Source of the DNA: Peromyscus leucopus
Lineage: Eukaryota > Chordata > Mammalia > Rodentia > Cricetidae
Assembly: GCF_004664715.2 (NCBI RefSeq)
Contig: NC_051071.1
Span: forward strand, 1,016,001-1,080,000
Reading direction: 5' to 3'
DNA length: 64,000 nucleotides
In this document: positions 12,501 through 25,700 of the stretch, in pieces
How the letters are laid out: every line of letters begins with the position of its first letter
How positions within the stretch are numbered: position 1 is the first letter of the stretch
Position numbers and translations under genes: made by a program
Notes under the pieces: generated by a model
Seen by the model: the letters and a program-made list of their open reading frames with translations, nothing else
Database searches by the model: none
Told to the model about the DNA's origin: nothing

Positions 12501-15500
12501 TCCCTCATCTCATAGGCCTGAAAAGGTGCAAGGCTTGTTTCCTGTCCTCTGTCCCACACCACCTTCCATTCATTCCCAGGAGGCTGTCCCTGTCACTGGC
12601 CTAGCTAGGGCTCATCTCCAGGTGCCCTGAGAGCCACATGCCACTCAGTCTGAGGTCCTATGCAGTCCCTATCCATCCTGGCAGACACAATGGCAGTCTC
12701 TAAATAGGAAGGTAAGGTTTCTTTGTCCATCCTCGGGGGCCCCTAAAGCCAGTCCACGGTATGTTTTACAGCTAGCTCTCCTGGGACCTCAGTGTCAGCA
12801 TACAATAGGAGTTTAATAAATAAATGCACTTTAAACATTAGGTGGTCTACAAGAACACGTCTCTCCACCCCGGTGGCCCAGCCTCACACCTCTGCTGTGC
12901 TTGGTGCTTTCTGCTCTATAGGGGCAGGCTGGCATACACAGCTGATCCTGAAGCATGCATCTGAGCTCAAACTCACAGCCATGACCCCACTGGACATGGA
13001 GAGACTCATGATCCTCCAGCAGTGGGAATATGAAGTAGGGATGGGAGAAAGTCAGGTTCTCTCGGGGCTTCTCCACATGCACCTCTGTAGGAGCATCCAG
13101 TGAGCTCACGGAAGACAAAGGTGGAGTGTGAGCCGCCAAGAGCCCAGCTGGCCCTTCACGCCCACACCACAGACAGCAAGGCCATACCTGCCAGGATGCC
13201 AGAGCCCACTCTAGGTTGAGTGTGAGGTCACCCTGTCTGCCCAGTCTACGGGACGGGGGGCTGGCCTGACTGCCTGGGACCAGCATCAAATAAGGCTCCC
13301 ACTGCACAATCCTGTTGGGCCTCAGCTGCGCCACATAGCCAAGAAAAGTACTGTCCTCACTACAGTCAGCTAGAAAGGTGACAGCATGCACTGGTAAGGG
13401 ACCAGCCAGTCAGTGTCCTGGGAGGGATGGAGAGCCCCCACCTGCTGGCCAGGGGGAGAAGAGGAGTCACTGGCCTGGGACAGGGAGATAGCAGGCATGC
13501 AACAATAAATAGGGGCCCAGTCTGAGGCCACCTCAGAGCTCAGAGACCAGACCCAGCCTGCCTGGGGGTTGCGCTGACCCGTGTCTTCCTCCCACCTTCC
13601 TGTTTCACCCACGTCCTGACACACACTCACGTCATGACCAGCGTCTCGTCCCCTGGCTCGCTCAGCAGCCCGTCCACGAACACGGAGGTGCTGGTGAAGT
13701 TGTGTGTGCTCCAAGTGTGGCCCTCATCCACGCTGAACCTGTGAAGGGCCACCAGTGTTCACAGAGCAGCATGAGCTTACTCCTTTCTATGACTCTCTAC
13801 CCCCAGGCCTGACTCTTATCCAACAGAGACCAGCTCCATGACCATCTCAATACCTAGGCCACAGCTGGACCACAGCCTTTGCCTCTCAGGTGAGACCACA
13901 GCAGATGCCTGCCAGCACCAGGTGGCATCCCTGACTAATTAGCAATGTGATGGCCTGCTGCCCTAGACATTGTCAGGATACCACACAGGCACTGTTCTCT
14001 ATGAATAACAGGGACATCTGAGCCTTAGAAACTTCCAGTAATAGCATACAAGGCTTGAGCCCAGCTCAGGGTCCCAGGGTCAGCGACACAACCAATATTA
14101 CAGCGATGTTAACTCCCAGGACATTCAGCTCTTTTTCAGATTAAAGTGACACTGGCTGACCAGCAGTTTCCCAACTCTGCCTCCTAAATACCAATGTTAC
14201 CCTGTCCTCGATTTAGCCACTCCTACCTGGGCACTCACTGGCTGCCTTGTCTGTTCACCCTGGCCCCGATCCTCTACCAACAGGCTCTTGTTGATACTTA
14301 GGGTGCCTCCCGGGACTCCTCAGCCCCCTCCATGTGACCCTGACCAGGCTATGTATTCTGTGTTCATCCTGGAGTAATATAGGTCCATCTCTGGGACACC
14401 TCAGAAGGGTTGGGAGGTGTGGGTCATCCCAGTGTTAGGCTGCCAGGGAACTGTTCTGGAATGCTCAGTGCCCTCTGCCCATGATCTCACTTGAGGATCT
14501 TCAGGGGGATGGAGGTATCCTTGATGGCAGCAATGACACCACCGTGGTCCAGGTAGAGGACATGGTGTTCTTCCTCGAAGACCTGTAGGGGTGATACATA
14601 CTCTCAGGTGAGACCTCGACAAGGCAGGCAGAGCCTGATCGGGAGGGGATGCCAGCTCTCTATCTAACACCCCCATACACACCCCGACTTAGCACATGAG
14701 GAATGAGTGGGGTTTGGGGGACAGTGGCAATTTTATCTACCCTGAGGGATGGAGAGAACTGTGGGATGCGCTCTCAGAATCCTGCCCACGGGAATCCAGG
14801 TCAGCAAATGGCCCAGCAATGAGGGAAGCGCAGTGTACTCAGAGCCGAGTTCAGGATGAACCCCAGGCCAACATGGGGTGCAGTGACAGAGCATATGGCT
14901 CCTTGATACCTCTGATCTAGGTGGATGTGGCCACCTCTGGCTTCCTGCAGTCCTAGCCTAACTGAACCACATGTGACATCTTCTGTTACAGTCAGGGAGC
15001 TACTGGGAGAGCAGATGACGATGAGTCCTCTGGGGCCATCTCAGTGGAGGTCTGAGCTGGGTACCTGGGACTCTGGCATGTTGATGAATACATGAATGAA
15101 TGGCCACCATATGAATGAATGAATGAGTGAATGAATGGATGGATGGATGAATGAATGCTCTGAGGATAAATGAATGAATGACCTTTTGCGGGGAGGCAAA
15201 GGTATTTTGACAGGGGCCACCTAGGAGGGACAACTCTGTTGGCCACTGCCATCTGCTGATATCCTGGTTGGGCAAGTGCCATCTTACAGACAGGAAGCTG
15301 GCTCACAGTAAGTTGGTTGGAGACAATATCAGGGAAATTGCTGAGGAAGCCTCAGACAGTATCCACACTGTGGTTCTCTATACCTTAAGCAGCCCCTGGG
15401 GTGCAGAGCTGGAAGGCGATACAGACCCATCCCTGACTCAGCCTTTCTTTGTTCCCCTCAGAGTGCTAGCAGGGTCTTAGAATGATGCTAGTGAGGTCCT

Positions 15501-18500
15501 TGGTCATTCCAGGGAGCTTGTGGTTTTGAGACAAGATCTTGCTCTGCAAACCAGGTGGGCCTTGACCCTGCACAAGAATCTCCTTCCTCCACCTTCCAGA
15601 TGCTGGGGTTATAGGTGAGCGCCACCAGGCCTGGCTGGCAGCTCATGGCTTAAAGCTTACGTCACTCCAGGAATGTTCTGCCCTCTGGCCCATCTCTCTC
15701 CATCAGTGCTTCGCTGGCCAGGGAGGAAACACCACAGTAGCCCCGAGTGCAGCACTGATCTGGAGCCATTGATAATTCAGTTGTCTCCCCAACTTCCCCC
15801 TGACTATAACTGCCTACAACCACTACATGCATCTGTTCCTCCCTGACACACACATGCATGTGCATGCACACAGGTGCTGCACCATCAGGCATCTCACCTG
15901 TGAACCCTGCTGTCCTCTGGCCTACTCCACCCTGTAGCACTGGTCCCGAGGCCTCCAAATTAAACCTAAGCAAACTGCTTCCCAAGAATGACCCCTCAAA
16001 TGTCTATTGAGTGAGGAAGTCCTTTAGTGCTGCCACTGGTGAAGGTGGACAGACAGTGACCTTTAAGAACCTCAGAGCAGCTTCCCTGGCTTTGGCGGAA
16101 TAGACATATTTAATGCAATAAATCTCTCCTGCCCTTTGCAGATGCCTTGCTTGGTGCATCTTATTAAAACAGCGGCAGCCTTCGTCCTCGATGCAGGTGA
16201 GCTCTGTGTGCAGGGATGAGTGTTTGATGCCTCCCGGGGATGTGACTGCACGGCCAGGCATGGGGGAGATGACCTGGGAACAGGACTGTCTACAAGCTGT
16301 TGGGCTCTGATGCTCAGGTCATCTTACAGCCAGATCACCTCTCTGGGCAGTTGGCAGACCAACTCGGCTAGGACCCCACACACCCCAGAAGGCAGCCAGT
16401 GTCTGTGTCCCAAGGCAGGGCCCTCCTGAGGGGGGTGTGGGGTGGAAATCTGCAGCTTCTATGTGTCATGGACTCTGTGGGGCTGGCCAGCCCTCCTGTC
16501 CAGTGTCCTCACTATTCCTGTGCTAAGGGTTGATGGCAGCCCGTATCCCTCTAACCAGTGGCTAGGACATCCATGTGGAGCTGTGAGTCAGAGCTACACA
16601 GGGTCCTGCTGGTGAGGTGATGGCTCCCACAGGCTTTCCTAATTTTCTTCCCTTCCTTTGCCGTCTTGGGCCATGCCCCTCCATCACAGCAACACACAGG
16701 ATGTCCCCCAGGATCCTAAACCGGCGCTTCCCACATCTTCTTCCATTTATGTGTCCACAGTCTCTATCTCTTGGCCTGAAGGAGCCCAAAGCCAAGTAGG
16801 AGGTGTCTATGTGGCCGTCAGTCCCCTTTCCTGGATGTCCCAAGGGACACACCTGTTGGTGAAGTGCTTCTAGGATGTATAATACCCAGCCACAAAGCAT
16901 TGGGCACATGGCCCCACCCCCAACTGGCCCCACCCCCAACTGGTCCTAGTCCTCAGCAGAGGCCTCAGATGCTTCTGGAGCCCTGAAGCTGGTCGTCAGG
17001 TGCAGACCAGCTCTTTCAGGACTCTAGAGAGCTCCTGTGAAGGAGGGGCATTGAACAGACGAGTCCGAGAGGGCTGAAGAGCATCAGGTACCTTTGTCAC
17101 CTTACCTGCCGCCAGGTGTGCCCACAGTCAGATGTGATGTACATCTCCTCTTTATACTCCACCAGCTGCGAGCCCAGGTTACCTGACCCAACAGAAAAGG
17201 CTGCGTTGTTCTAAGACCAGGCAGATCCCTTGATCGAGGTTTGAAGGTCCCCAGAGAAGGAAACTATGCCGAGGCCTGTGTTTCTACCATAGTCACCTAC
17301 AGCAGGCCCTGGCTGCCTTGCTTTTCAGACGGTGGCCCTGGTATGGCTGCTGGGCTTGAGCTGGTCCCCTCCAGGCAGAAAGAGCTCAACCAAGCTGAGC
17401 CCAGAGTAAGAGGCTCCAGCCTTAGCTCCAAGGTGAACAGGCTCAGGTGTTTCAGAATGTGCACAGGTGCTACTTGTGGGTAAAATGTGTGAGGATGGCC
17501 AGGGTCAGGCCGAAGGACACGAGCCAGCTGGAGCAGCATGGGTTTGTGGACCCTGAGAGATGAGAGGACTGCATGTGTATCTGGGGACATGTGCCCAAGA
17601 GGCCAGAATGAGTCTGGCTTTAGGTAAGCACATAGCAGATGCACGTTCAGTTCCTGTGGAGGGGACAGTGGTGATGTGAGGGAGAAGTAACAGGCAGCAG
17701 GGGCTGAGCCCTAGCCTGGGTCATTTCCAGGTAGACAGCATCCTGTCCAAGATGCAGGCCAGCCTAGCCCAGAGCAGCTACCTCATGTGGGCTGCTATGG
17801 AAGGGATGGGGCCTTCAAGTGAGGAGCACAGCCTTGTAGGTTCACAGCACAGGACACAAATGACTTCACAAACTGGGCCTGGTTTCCCCAGAATCCAACC
17901 ATGGCCTGGAGCACAGGAGCTTTCTGATGAGCCAATTGGCTGCGTCAGGATAGACCGTCAACCACCTGCCTGCCCACTTCTCCATTCACCCATCCATTCA
18001 ATTACCCATCTACCTACAAATCCATCCATCCATCCATCCATCCATCCATCCATCCATCCATCCATCCACTTGCCTATCCACTCCCGCACCTACTCATTCA
18101 TCCATCCACTCATTTATCAACCCACCCATACATTCACCCACCCATCAATATGCCCATCCATCCATGTACTCATCCACTCATCTATCCAGCCCTCCCTCCC
18201 TCCATCCCACAGTCACCATTAGGATTTCCAGGGCACTCCCGCCTCCTGAGAGAAGATTCCTATCCATGAAATAGGAGCTCCCCTCAGGCTGTAGAGGCTG
18301 CCGTAGCCACCCACCTGCACCCATGATGAGGCCAGGGGCAGTGTCCTTGGTGTGTACTGTGCCTGACACATAGGGGTTGTCTGCCCAGCGCAGGTGGAGG
18401 TGCAGGTGGCAGTCCGGCTGAGAGGAAAAGAAGAAAGAATGGTCAGTGTGTGGGCGTATCCTAGAAAACCAGTTCTGTGGCCAGATCTGCCCTATGACTG

Positions 18501-19617
18501 TTGTCAATGAAAGCTGGGTAGGGATGCCTTGGCAGAATGAACGGAGGGTGGGAACCTGTGTTCAACTGGCTGCTGGGTGATGGGAGAAAAGGATGAGGAT
18601 GGCTGCAGCAGGAGCTACCTGGGACCTAGGGAACTGAAGAGCAGACTAGGGACCAGCCAGATGCTGTCCTCTGGAGAACAGAGACTTGAGATCTGAGAGG
18701 GGGCCTCCAGGTGGCTGCAGCTTCTCCAAGGGCCTGGGTTCCCCTCAGGATGGGCTTCCCTACATGGCCACCACATGGGTCGCTGGGCCAAAGAATGTGT
18801 GTGATTCTTGAGATCTGTGCAACCCAGGCTCTCCATTCATCCATTCATCCATCCATCCATCCATTCATTCCTCCATCCAGACCTTTACTGGACACCTTTT
18901 CCTAGGCTTTCCATAGTCCTGACTTGTCATGCCTGCCTAGCCTTTACATGGGTCAGAGGTGGAAGGTCCTTTGCAGCTGCCCAGAATGAAGCTAGGCCAT
19001 AGAGGCAGGCAGGACCCCCAAGGAGCTTGTACAGCAAGCCCAGGTAAGGTGAGTTACCCATTTCTGGCCCTCTCATATGTGGGAGCTGGCAGATCCTCTG
19101 CAGAACTGCCCAGGAACTCAAATCTTGGAGCATTGGGTAGACAGAGGGAAGCGGCTGACCCAGCCTCAGCTCTGTCTAGAAGTACTGTTGACATACTGGT
19201 ACTTCTGCATACATAGGTTTCTGTATGCTTCATTCGGAATCCTAGATACCAACAGATCCAAACCCATTTCCCAGCTGAAATGCACCCTGTGAGAAGAGAT
19301 CTGATGGGGATGGGGAGATGGTTCCATGGGTAAAGTGCTTACTTAATTGCAAGCATGAAGACCTGAGCTCAGTCCCCGGCATGCTCATGAAAGCTAGGCA
19401 CAGTTGCATGTATCTGAAGCCCTAGTCCAAGAGGGTGGGTGTGGAGACAGGTGGATCCTAGGGGTTTGCTGGGCAGCCAGTCTAACCAATTGTTGGCCTC
19501 CATGTTTAGTGGAGGGACTCCCCTGTCTTAAAACTTAAGGCTAAGAACAACAGAGGAAGACATCCCATTAGCCTCTGGTTTTGACATGTGCTCACATAAA
19601 CGTGCACTCATATGCTA

Positions 19618-19651
<34 letters not shown>

Positions 19652-19683
19652 CAAGAGAGAGCGAGCGTGAGAGAGCAGGAGCA

Positions 19684-19730
<47 letters not shown>

Positions 19731-22700
19731 AAGCGAGAGAGCAGGAGTGAGAGAGAATGAGAGAAAGTGAGAGTGAGAGAGAGTGAGAATGAGTGAGAGA
19801 GAGAGTGAGAAAGTGAGAGAGAGAGTGAGAGTGAGAAAGTGAGAGTGAGAGAGAGCACGAGAGTGAGAAAGTGTGTGTGTGTGTGAGAGAGAGAGAAAGA
19901 GAGTGCAAGAGAGAGCGGGAGCAAGAGAGTGAACATGGGAGCGAGAGTGAGCATGAGAGCGAGCAAGAGAGCTGATCAACTGTTCTACTATATAAATGTA
20001 TTTATTTCCTCAAGGCTGGAAGGAGACATCCCCTGCCAAGCCAGTCAGAGAACTGGGAGCCAATGCATGACCAAAAGCAAGAGAAGGCAGCAGAGAAGTA
20101 CCATCAGCCTCTCCCTGTCTCAAGGCCAATATCAACACATGCACTGAGACAAAGACCCCAGCTGCTCCTGAGTGCCATGGCTCCAGGCAGACCTTACATC
20201 TCCGTACTCCCAGGAACTTTGTCACAGTCTGAACTGGGAGCCACGAGTGGTTGAGAGGATGACCCTGTCAGGCATGAAAGCCTGGGCTTGGTCACCTGTC
20301 AGTCTGTGTTGTCCCTGACTCTGGATGGAGGCCTCAGTCATTCAGGAGGGAACCAGGGCTTCCGACTGCCATTGATATATCTGTGGTCCACTGGCTTCCA
20401 GGCACTTTGCCTTGGTCTCCAGTGCAATCTGTCTGTCTGCCTGGGCCATTTGTCCACTTTCTCCTCTGCCATCATCCTTGTACCCCCATACGCCCCCCCC
20501 CCAATACAAATCTCACAGAGGCTGCCTCCTCACTGAGCTGAGTAATTGCAGACAAGAACCTTCTCTTAACTGAAAGTTGCTTTGGCAGATTAATGTGGCT
20601 TAACTTTCCCCAAAGATGATACGAAAATTAGCCTTTCACAGCAGCCTCTGAACCTGAAAGGGTTTTTATAAATGGCAGGTAATTCATTCCTCATGCAGGT
20701 GGGCAGGGGTTGTGAGCCTTGCGCATCTACAGTGGGGCCTGAGAGTGGCGTGGAGTGGAGGACTCGGGACAGAGTGCCCATCCTTGCCCAGGCAAAGCTG
20801 CTCCTTAGGGCAGCTCATACTCGGTGGCCACCAGGTGACTGTGGAAAGACGCTGCCTTTAGTGGCACCTGCCACCACTCTGCACACTTCCTCCGTCACTC
20901 CCCAGCCCTCAGTAACATTCAGCAGCGCTCAGAAGCAGACTTGGAAGACTCTGCTCCTACTGCGGACCTCTGCTGTGGGGTCACACCAGCACTAGTCTGG
21001 TGGGGCATGCAGGTGTGGACAGCAGACATCAACCGAAGTCAGTGGTGGCTCCCTGGCCTGGAGCCATCTGGACAAGGCCTGTGGCGCTGAGAATGAGTGA
21101 GGGACTGGGCCTTGGGGCAGTTTCCCACACTATAATTTCATGGAGAAGAATGGCATCCATGTTTCCCTCTGTGCGCATCCCTAGTGTGTCTCAAGAGTAC
21201 CCTGGCAGTGGCCTCTGTGCCACTCTCTTGGAGGCATGTGACAGGGCAGAGGACCTACCGGCTGGCAGTTGGTGGGCTTCCCATTCATGTCGGTGCTGGG
21301 TGGCCTCAGGTAGTCCCAGTCACGGCCCTTGTTGTAGGTGATGAGTGTTGTCACCTTGCCATCCACTTTCTGGTTTGCCAAGAAGACTCCCTTCACTCCT
21401 CTGACCTGAGGAGAGACACAAGGACCATAAGGCTCCACACAGATCGCCCAGAGTCTCAGTAGCCAGGCATCACTCCCTGCTCAGGATGCTACATGTGGCC
21501 TTGCCTCACCCTGGATGCAGCCTGACACATGGAGACTGGTCTCCCACTTGCATGGAAGAGTTCTGTCTACTCCAGGGTCAGGGGATCTGTAGGACATTGA
21601 ACTGTTTACCCAGAACCTCTTACCATCAGATACCAAATAGAGCCCCGGTCCCCTCACCAACCAGTATATCTGATGAAAGGATCCCCCCTTCACCAGCCCT
21701 ATCTGGATCCCAGGATCCCCTCACTTGCTGTGTCTATTAGAGCTGCAGGGCAGGTCCTGGGCCACAGCAAACACTCCCTTGGCTTTCCTTGGGGCCCCAG
21801 CAGGCCTACTGACAACAATGGGAAGGTCCCTGTTTACCCTGGCATGCACTGTCAGGACTCCACTCAGCTTCCATTTCTCTTTCTCAAGGGGTCTTACAAG
21901 GTCCCCAGCTGAGGGTGCAACATCCAAGGGTGACCATTGAATTGATTCATAAGGAAGTCCAAAAGCCAGCCATTCCATCACATTAAACCCAATGGTGTCC
22001 TTGCAGGAACATCCTATTCTTCAAGCCCCTTATTGACAAAGACTTAAAGTCACATTCACTGAGCACTTCCAGGATGGTGTGACAGGTACAGAAATGCTCC
22101 TTCATCCAAGCCTCAGAGCAGAGGCATCTGTAATCCCCTTTGTATAGCATGGCATTGCTGCTTACAAAGCTCCTCAAGGGACTGAGCCTCAGACAGCTGT
22201 ACATTTTACTCAGAACTCTAGAGGTAAGGATTCTGAAACAGTCACGAAGGTCATCAGTGCTCTCGACATGCAGACAATGAGCTTGGCATACATCATCTCA
22301 TTTGAGTTTGTGAAGTCAGTGCAGTTATTCTTGATGTGCATGTTTGCAGATGGATGGCCCACCAGAAATGTGCTGCTATAGATGTAGGAACAGAGCAAGG
22401 AATGGGTGGGTAGATGGATGGGCGGGTTGGCTGAAACATAAATGGAAAGGCATGTGGGTGGATGGATGGATAGGCAGATGGTTGAGTGGATCAGTGGATA
22501 AATGAATGGATAGGTGGGTTGATGGATGGTGGGTGGGTGGATGGGTGGTTGGGTAGAGGGATGGATGAATGGTTGGATAGGTGGATGGACTGGTGGATAA
22601 GTGGATGGATGGTGTATGGACAGGTAGATGAATGAGTAGATGGACTGATTTGTAGATGTCTGAGTGGATCATGGATGAATGGATAAATTGATGGGTAGAT

Positions 22701-25700
22701 GGGTGGATGAGGATGAGTAAATGAATGAGTGGATAGGTAGATATAAGTGGATGTTTAGATGGATTGAATTGTGAATGAGAGATGTATTAGGGGATTAGTG
22801 AATGGATGGATGGATGGTTGGATGGGTGCATGGGTAGATAAATGAGTGGGTGGATTGATGGGCAGGTAATGAATGAATGGATGATAGGTAAGTAGATGAG
22901 TAGATGGGCAGATGAATGAGTAGATGAATGAGTGGATTGGTGGCTATGTGGATGAATGGATAAGTATATGGATAGATGGTTAGTTGGATAGATGAGTAGA
23001 TAAATGAGTGGATAGATGGATAGAAGAATGGATGGGTGGATTAGTAAATAGAGGGAGGCATCTCTACTTCTTATAGTTGCTGCAATATCACAAACTTATT
23101 GTTTCAAACAACACACTTCTCATCTACAGCTGTGGTGGTGAGAGCTTTGACTTGAGTCTCTAATTCATTGTCAGGAGTGTGCTCCTGTCTGGAGGCTGAA
23201 GGGAGAAATCTGTTTCTCACTTGCAGTCTTTGGCTCCTGGAATTGTTCCTTCATCTTCAAAGCTAGTACTGCCGAGTTTCTGGCCACCATCATAGCTTTC
23301 CTTTGACTGACTCTAACTGCCTCCTATTCCATTTTCAAGGACTCCATAACTACGAAGGCTCTGTAGACAGTGTGTAACAATAGCCTCCAGCCCACCTGTA
23401 GCCTTGACTGCCCTATGCCAGATGGTGTGACACACACAGGCATGGGTTTGGGGGATGAGGAAAGGGATGGATGGTCGGTTGAGCCTCATTCTGTTTACCA
23501 AGTTGATCTCCATGGAAACATGTGAGTCTGTCATGTGAAACATGTTCACCTTTTTGAAGGTCTGAACTTTTCCTCTTATTACAACATCAGTATAAGTTAA
23601 AAAATAATAATAATAAAAATCCCTGTCTAAATTTCATCAGTTCAAAGGCTGCAAATCTTATTGAATAAGTATAATTATATATATGGGCCTGTGAAACCAG
23701 AGAGTGAGCTACCTGCTTTTGAATCACTACGTGAGCCCAAGTGTGAGGTGATAATGATGGACTCTCCAGTTAAAAATGGAGAATGAGAAGGAAAAGCAGA
23801 AATCTCACTGCCAAGTGACCTTGCCATCCAGTAGGAAGCACCCACTGGTGTCACAGGTGGGAATGACTGGTTGTGGCCAGGGCTCTGCGCTCTGACTGCC
23901 TTCCCACTTCAGCATGGGCAGCCCAGCAGTTTTCTGAGCCTCTAGAGCCTGGGTCCACGCCCTTCTGCCATACTTCCCTCTGTCCCTGCAGTCCACGGTG
24001 CTGTGTGTCTGCTGTTAGAACGTTCTCAGGACCTCAGTGTCCCTCCTGCCACTGTCATTGAGGTTGCTGCCCTGGTTCCCCCACCGAGGCAGACACATCT
24101 CTGGGAGCACTTTAGAGAGCCTTCTGTGACGACACACTGTGTGAGCACACGATCCACGAAGTGAGGTGACTTGGCTGTGGTACTCCGTGACAACCTGAGC
24201 ACCCTTCCTAACGCTAACACACACAGCTGCTCAGAAAAATTCCGTCAAAATCCAATAGGGCCCAAGGAGGCCACACAACCCGGGGACACACAGAACAGGT
24301 GAGACATCCTTCGTGTGACTCAACAGCAGAGATCCTGAACAGGCGGCCGGCTTCCTAATGACCGTGAGCGCAACAATACTGGCCACATGCAGGAGATTCA
24401 CATGCCAGCTGCCAAGCCAAGCCCTTCCCATCCACCATCCCTAATCCCAGAGTAGGTGGCACTAGAAACATGGAGTCTTGTTGGTCTGGGCCCTGCTGTT
24501 TCCTAAGAAAAGCATCCCTGAATCCATGCAGTAGCCCTGAAAGAGAGTATTGTTAGCTTCAACAAAATGCTTCATATCCCAGAAACCAAGTTCAGAGAGG
24601 TTAAGTAGCCTGCCCAGGACAGCACAGCACAGCAGACACACACCAGAGGCTAGATAGGAGCCCAGGTGATTCAGGACCAGAGCTGAGCTTGTCACTACCC
24701 CATTGGATGAGTTAAGTAAGAGAGGATAAGTCACTTTGGAGGCACCAGTGGGTGGGCAGTGGATGTTGTCTTTGCCACTGCTACATGTCCTCGAGGCTCT
24801 CCCTGGTGGTCCCATGCATGGCTCAGCTCACTGCTGACTCCTGCTCTGCCTCACCTCAGTGCTGCAACCCCCCTCCTCCAGGAGGCCCACCCTGACTCCC
24901 ACCTGGATTTGTCAAAAGGCATTGCACCGTTGACCGCTGATAGTATGGGCTTAAGGACACCAGGAGGAGACATCTTTGTCTTTGGGGGTGGGGGTCTGGA
25001 GGGTGGGCAGCATGTAAGGAATCCTTGCCAGTGACTGAGGGTGAAACCCCAAGTGTGGCAGACAGTATGTGTGTGACATATCTGTGGAGAGAGGAGAGAG
25101 CACACCCCCATCCCCCCACCGCACCAGAACTGTCTACCACGCATCTCCCATCTATCACTGCTCACCTTGGCCGGGGGCCACAGCCCCGCCTCTAAGTGCT
25201 CCAGTTCTTAGATGTCACCAGAGACATCCGGAGGACTAGGGGAGGGCCGCAGGACAGCCCCGTCCCTCTGCGGCCCCAGCTGGGAGGTAGCACTGACAAA
25301 TGGGATCTCCTCGAAAACAAATGCTTCCATTCATCATTTTGCTGGGAATAATGGCTCCACGCGGCTGCTGACAGCCATAGAGACATGGAGGTTCTTTCCA
25401 CCTGGGAGGTCCTCTCCCAACCACAGGGACAAAGCCCATTGTCTGCCAAGGGCTGCCCTCTGAGCCAGACTCACTAGCCAACAGAAGCATCAGCAGGCCT
25501 CCTGTGGCTCTCCCCACTGGCCTGGGGGGGCCCAAGGGCAGATGTGGGGGAAGATCTTGGTGGACAGGTGGCTGGTTCTGATTTTCCTGCTCAGATCTGG
25601 TCTATCTTAGAAGGTTGGTAGAGGCGGGTGGGGGGAGAAGTGATGGTCTATTGAGCCTGTTTCCTGACCTGAACATGGGCTAAATAATATTGTCATCCTT

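Larger units (their letters stand above)
14583..17105. other. Sorcs2 intron (2.5 kb)
   Basis: It contains a GAAT array at 15090-15178, an old B1 at 15521-15640, an exon-like antisense signal at 16142-16196 (see findings) and a 16-bp direct repeat (GGCCCCACCCCCAACT) at about 16909-16941. The remainder is unremarkable. Confidence 0.75.
18418..21258. other. Sorcs2 intron (2.8 kb)
   Basis: It holds a short CATC run at 18836-18882, a B3 SINE at 19305-19618, a CA tract at 19619-19648 and a long GA-rich tract at 19649-19973. The stretches 18418-18835, 18883-19304 and 19974-21258 show no gene; 20540-20700 is a candidate conserved non-coding block. Confidence 0.75.

Noticed and set aside
12831..13391. 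186-codon minus-strand frame just upstream of a Sorcs2 exon
   Set aside because: It does not join the neighbouring exons in frame, contains no SorCS wording, and the accepted exon pair 13738-13631 and 9606-9486 joins perfectly across it.
19592..19979. Three minus-strand frames of LSLSLSLS and HTHT
   Set aside because: They are translations of the CA and GA tracts.
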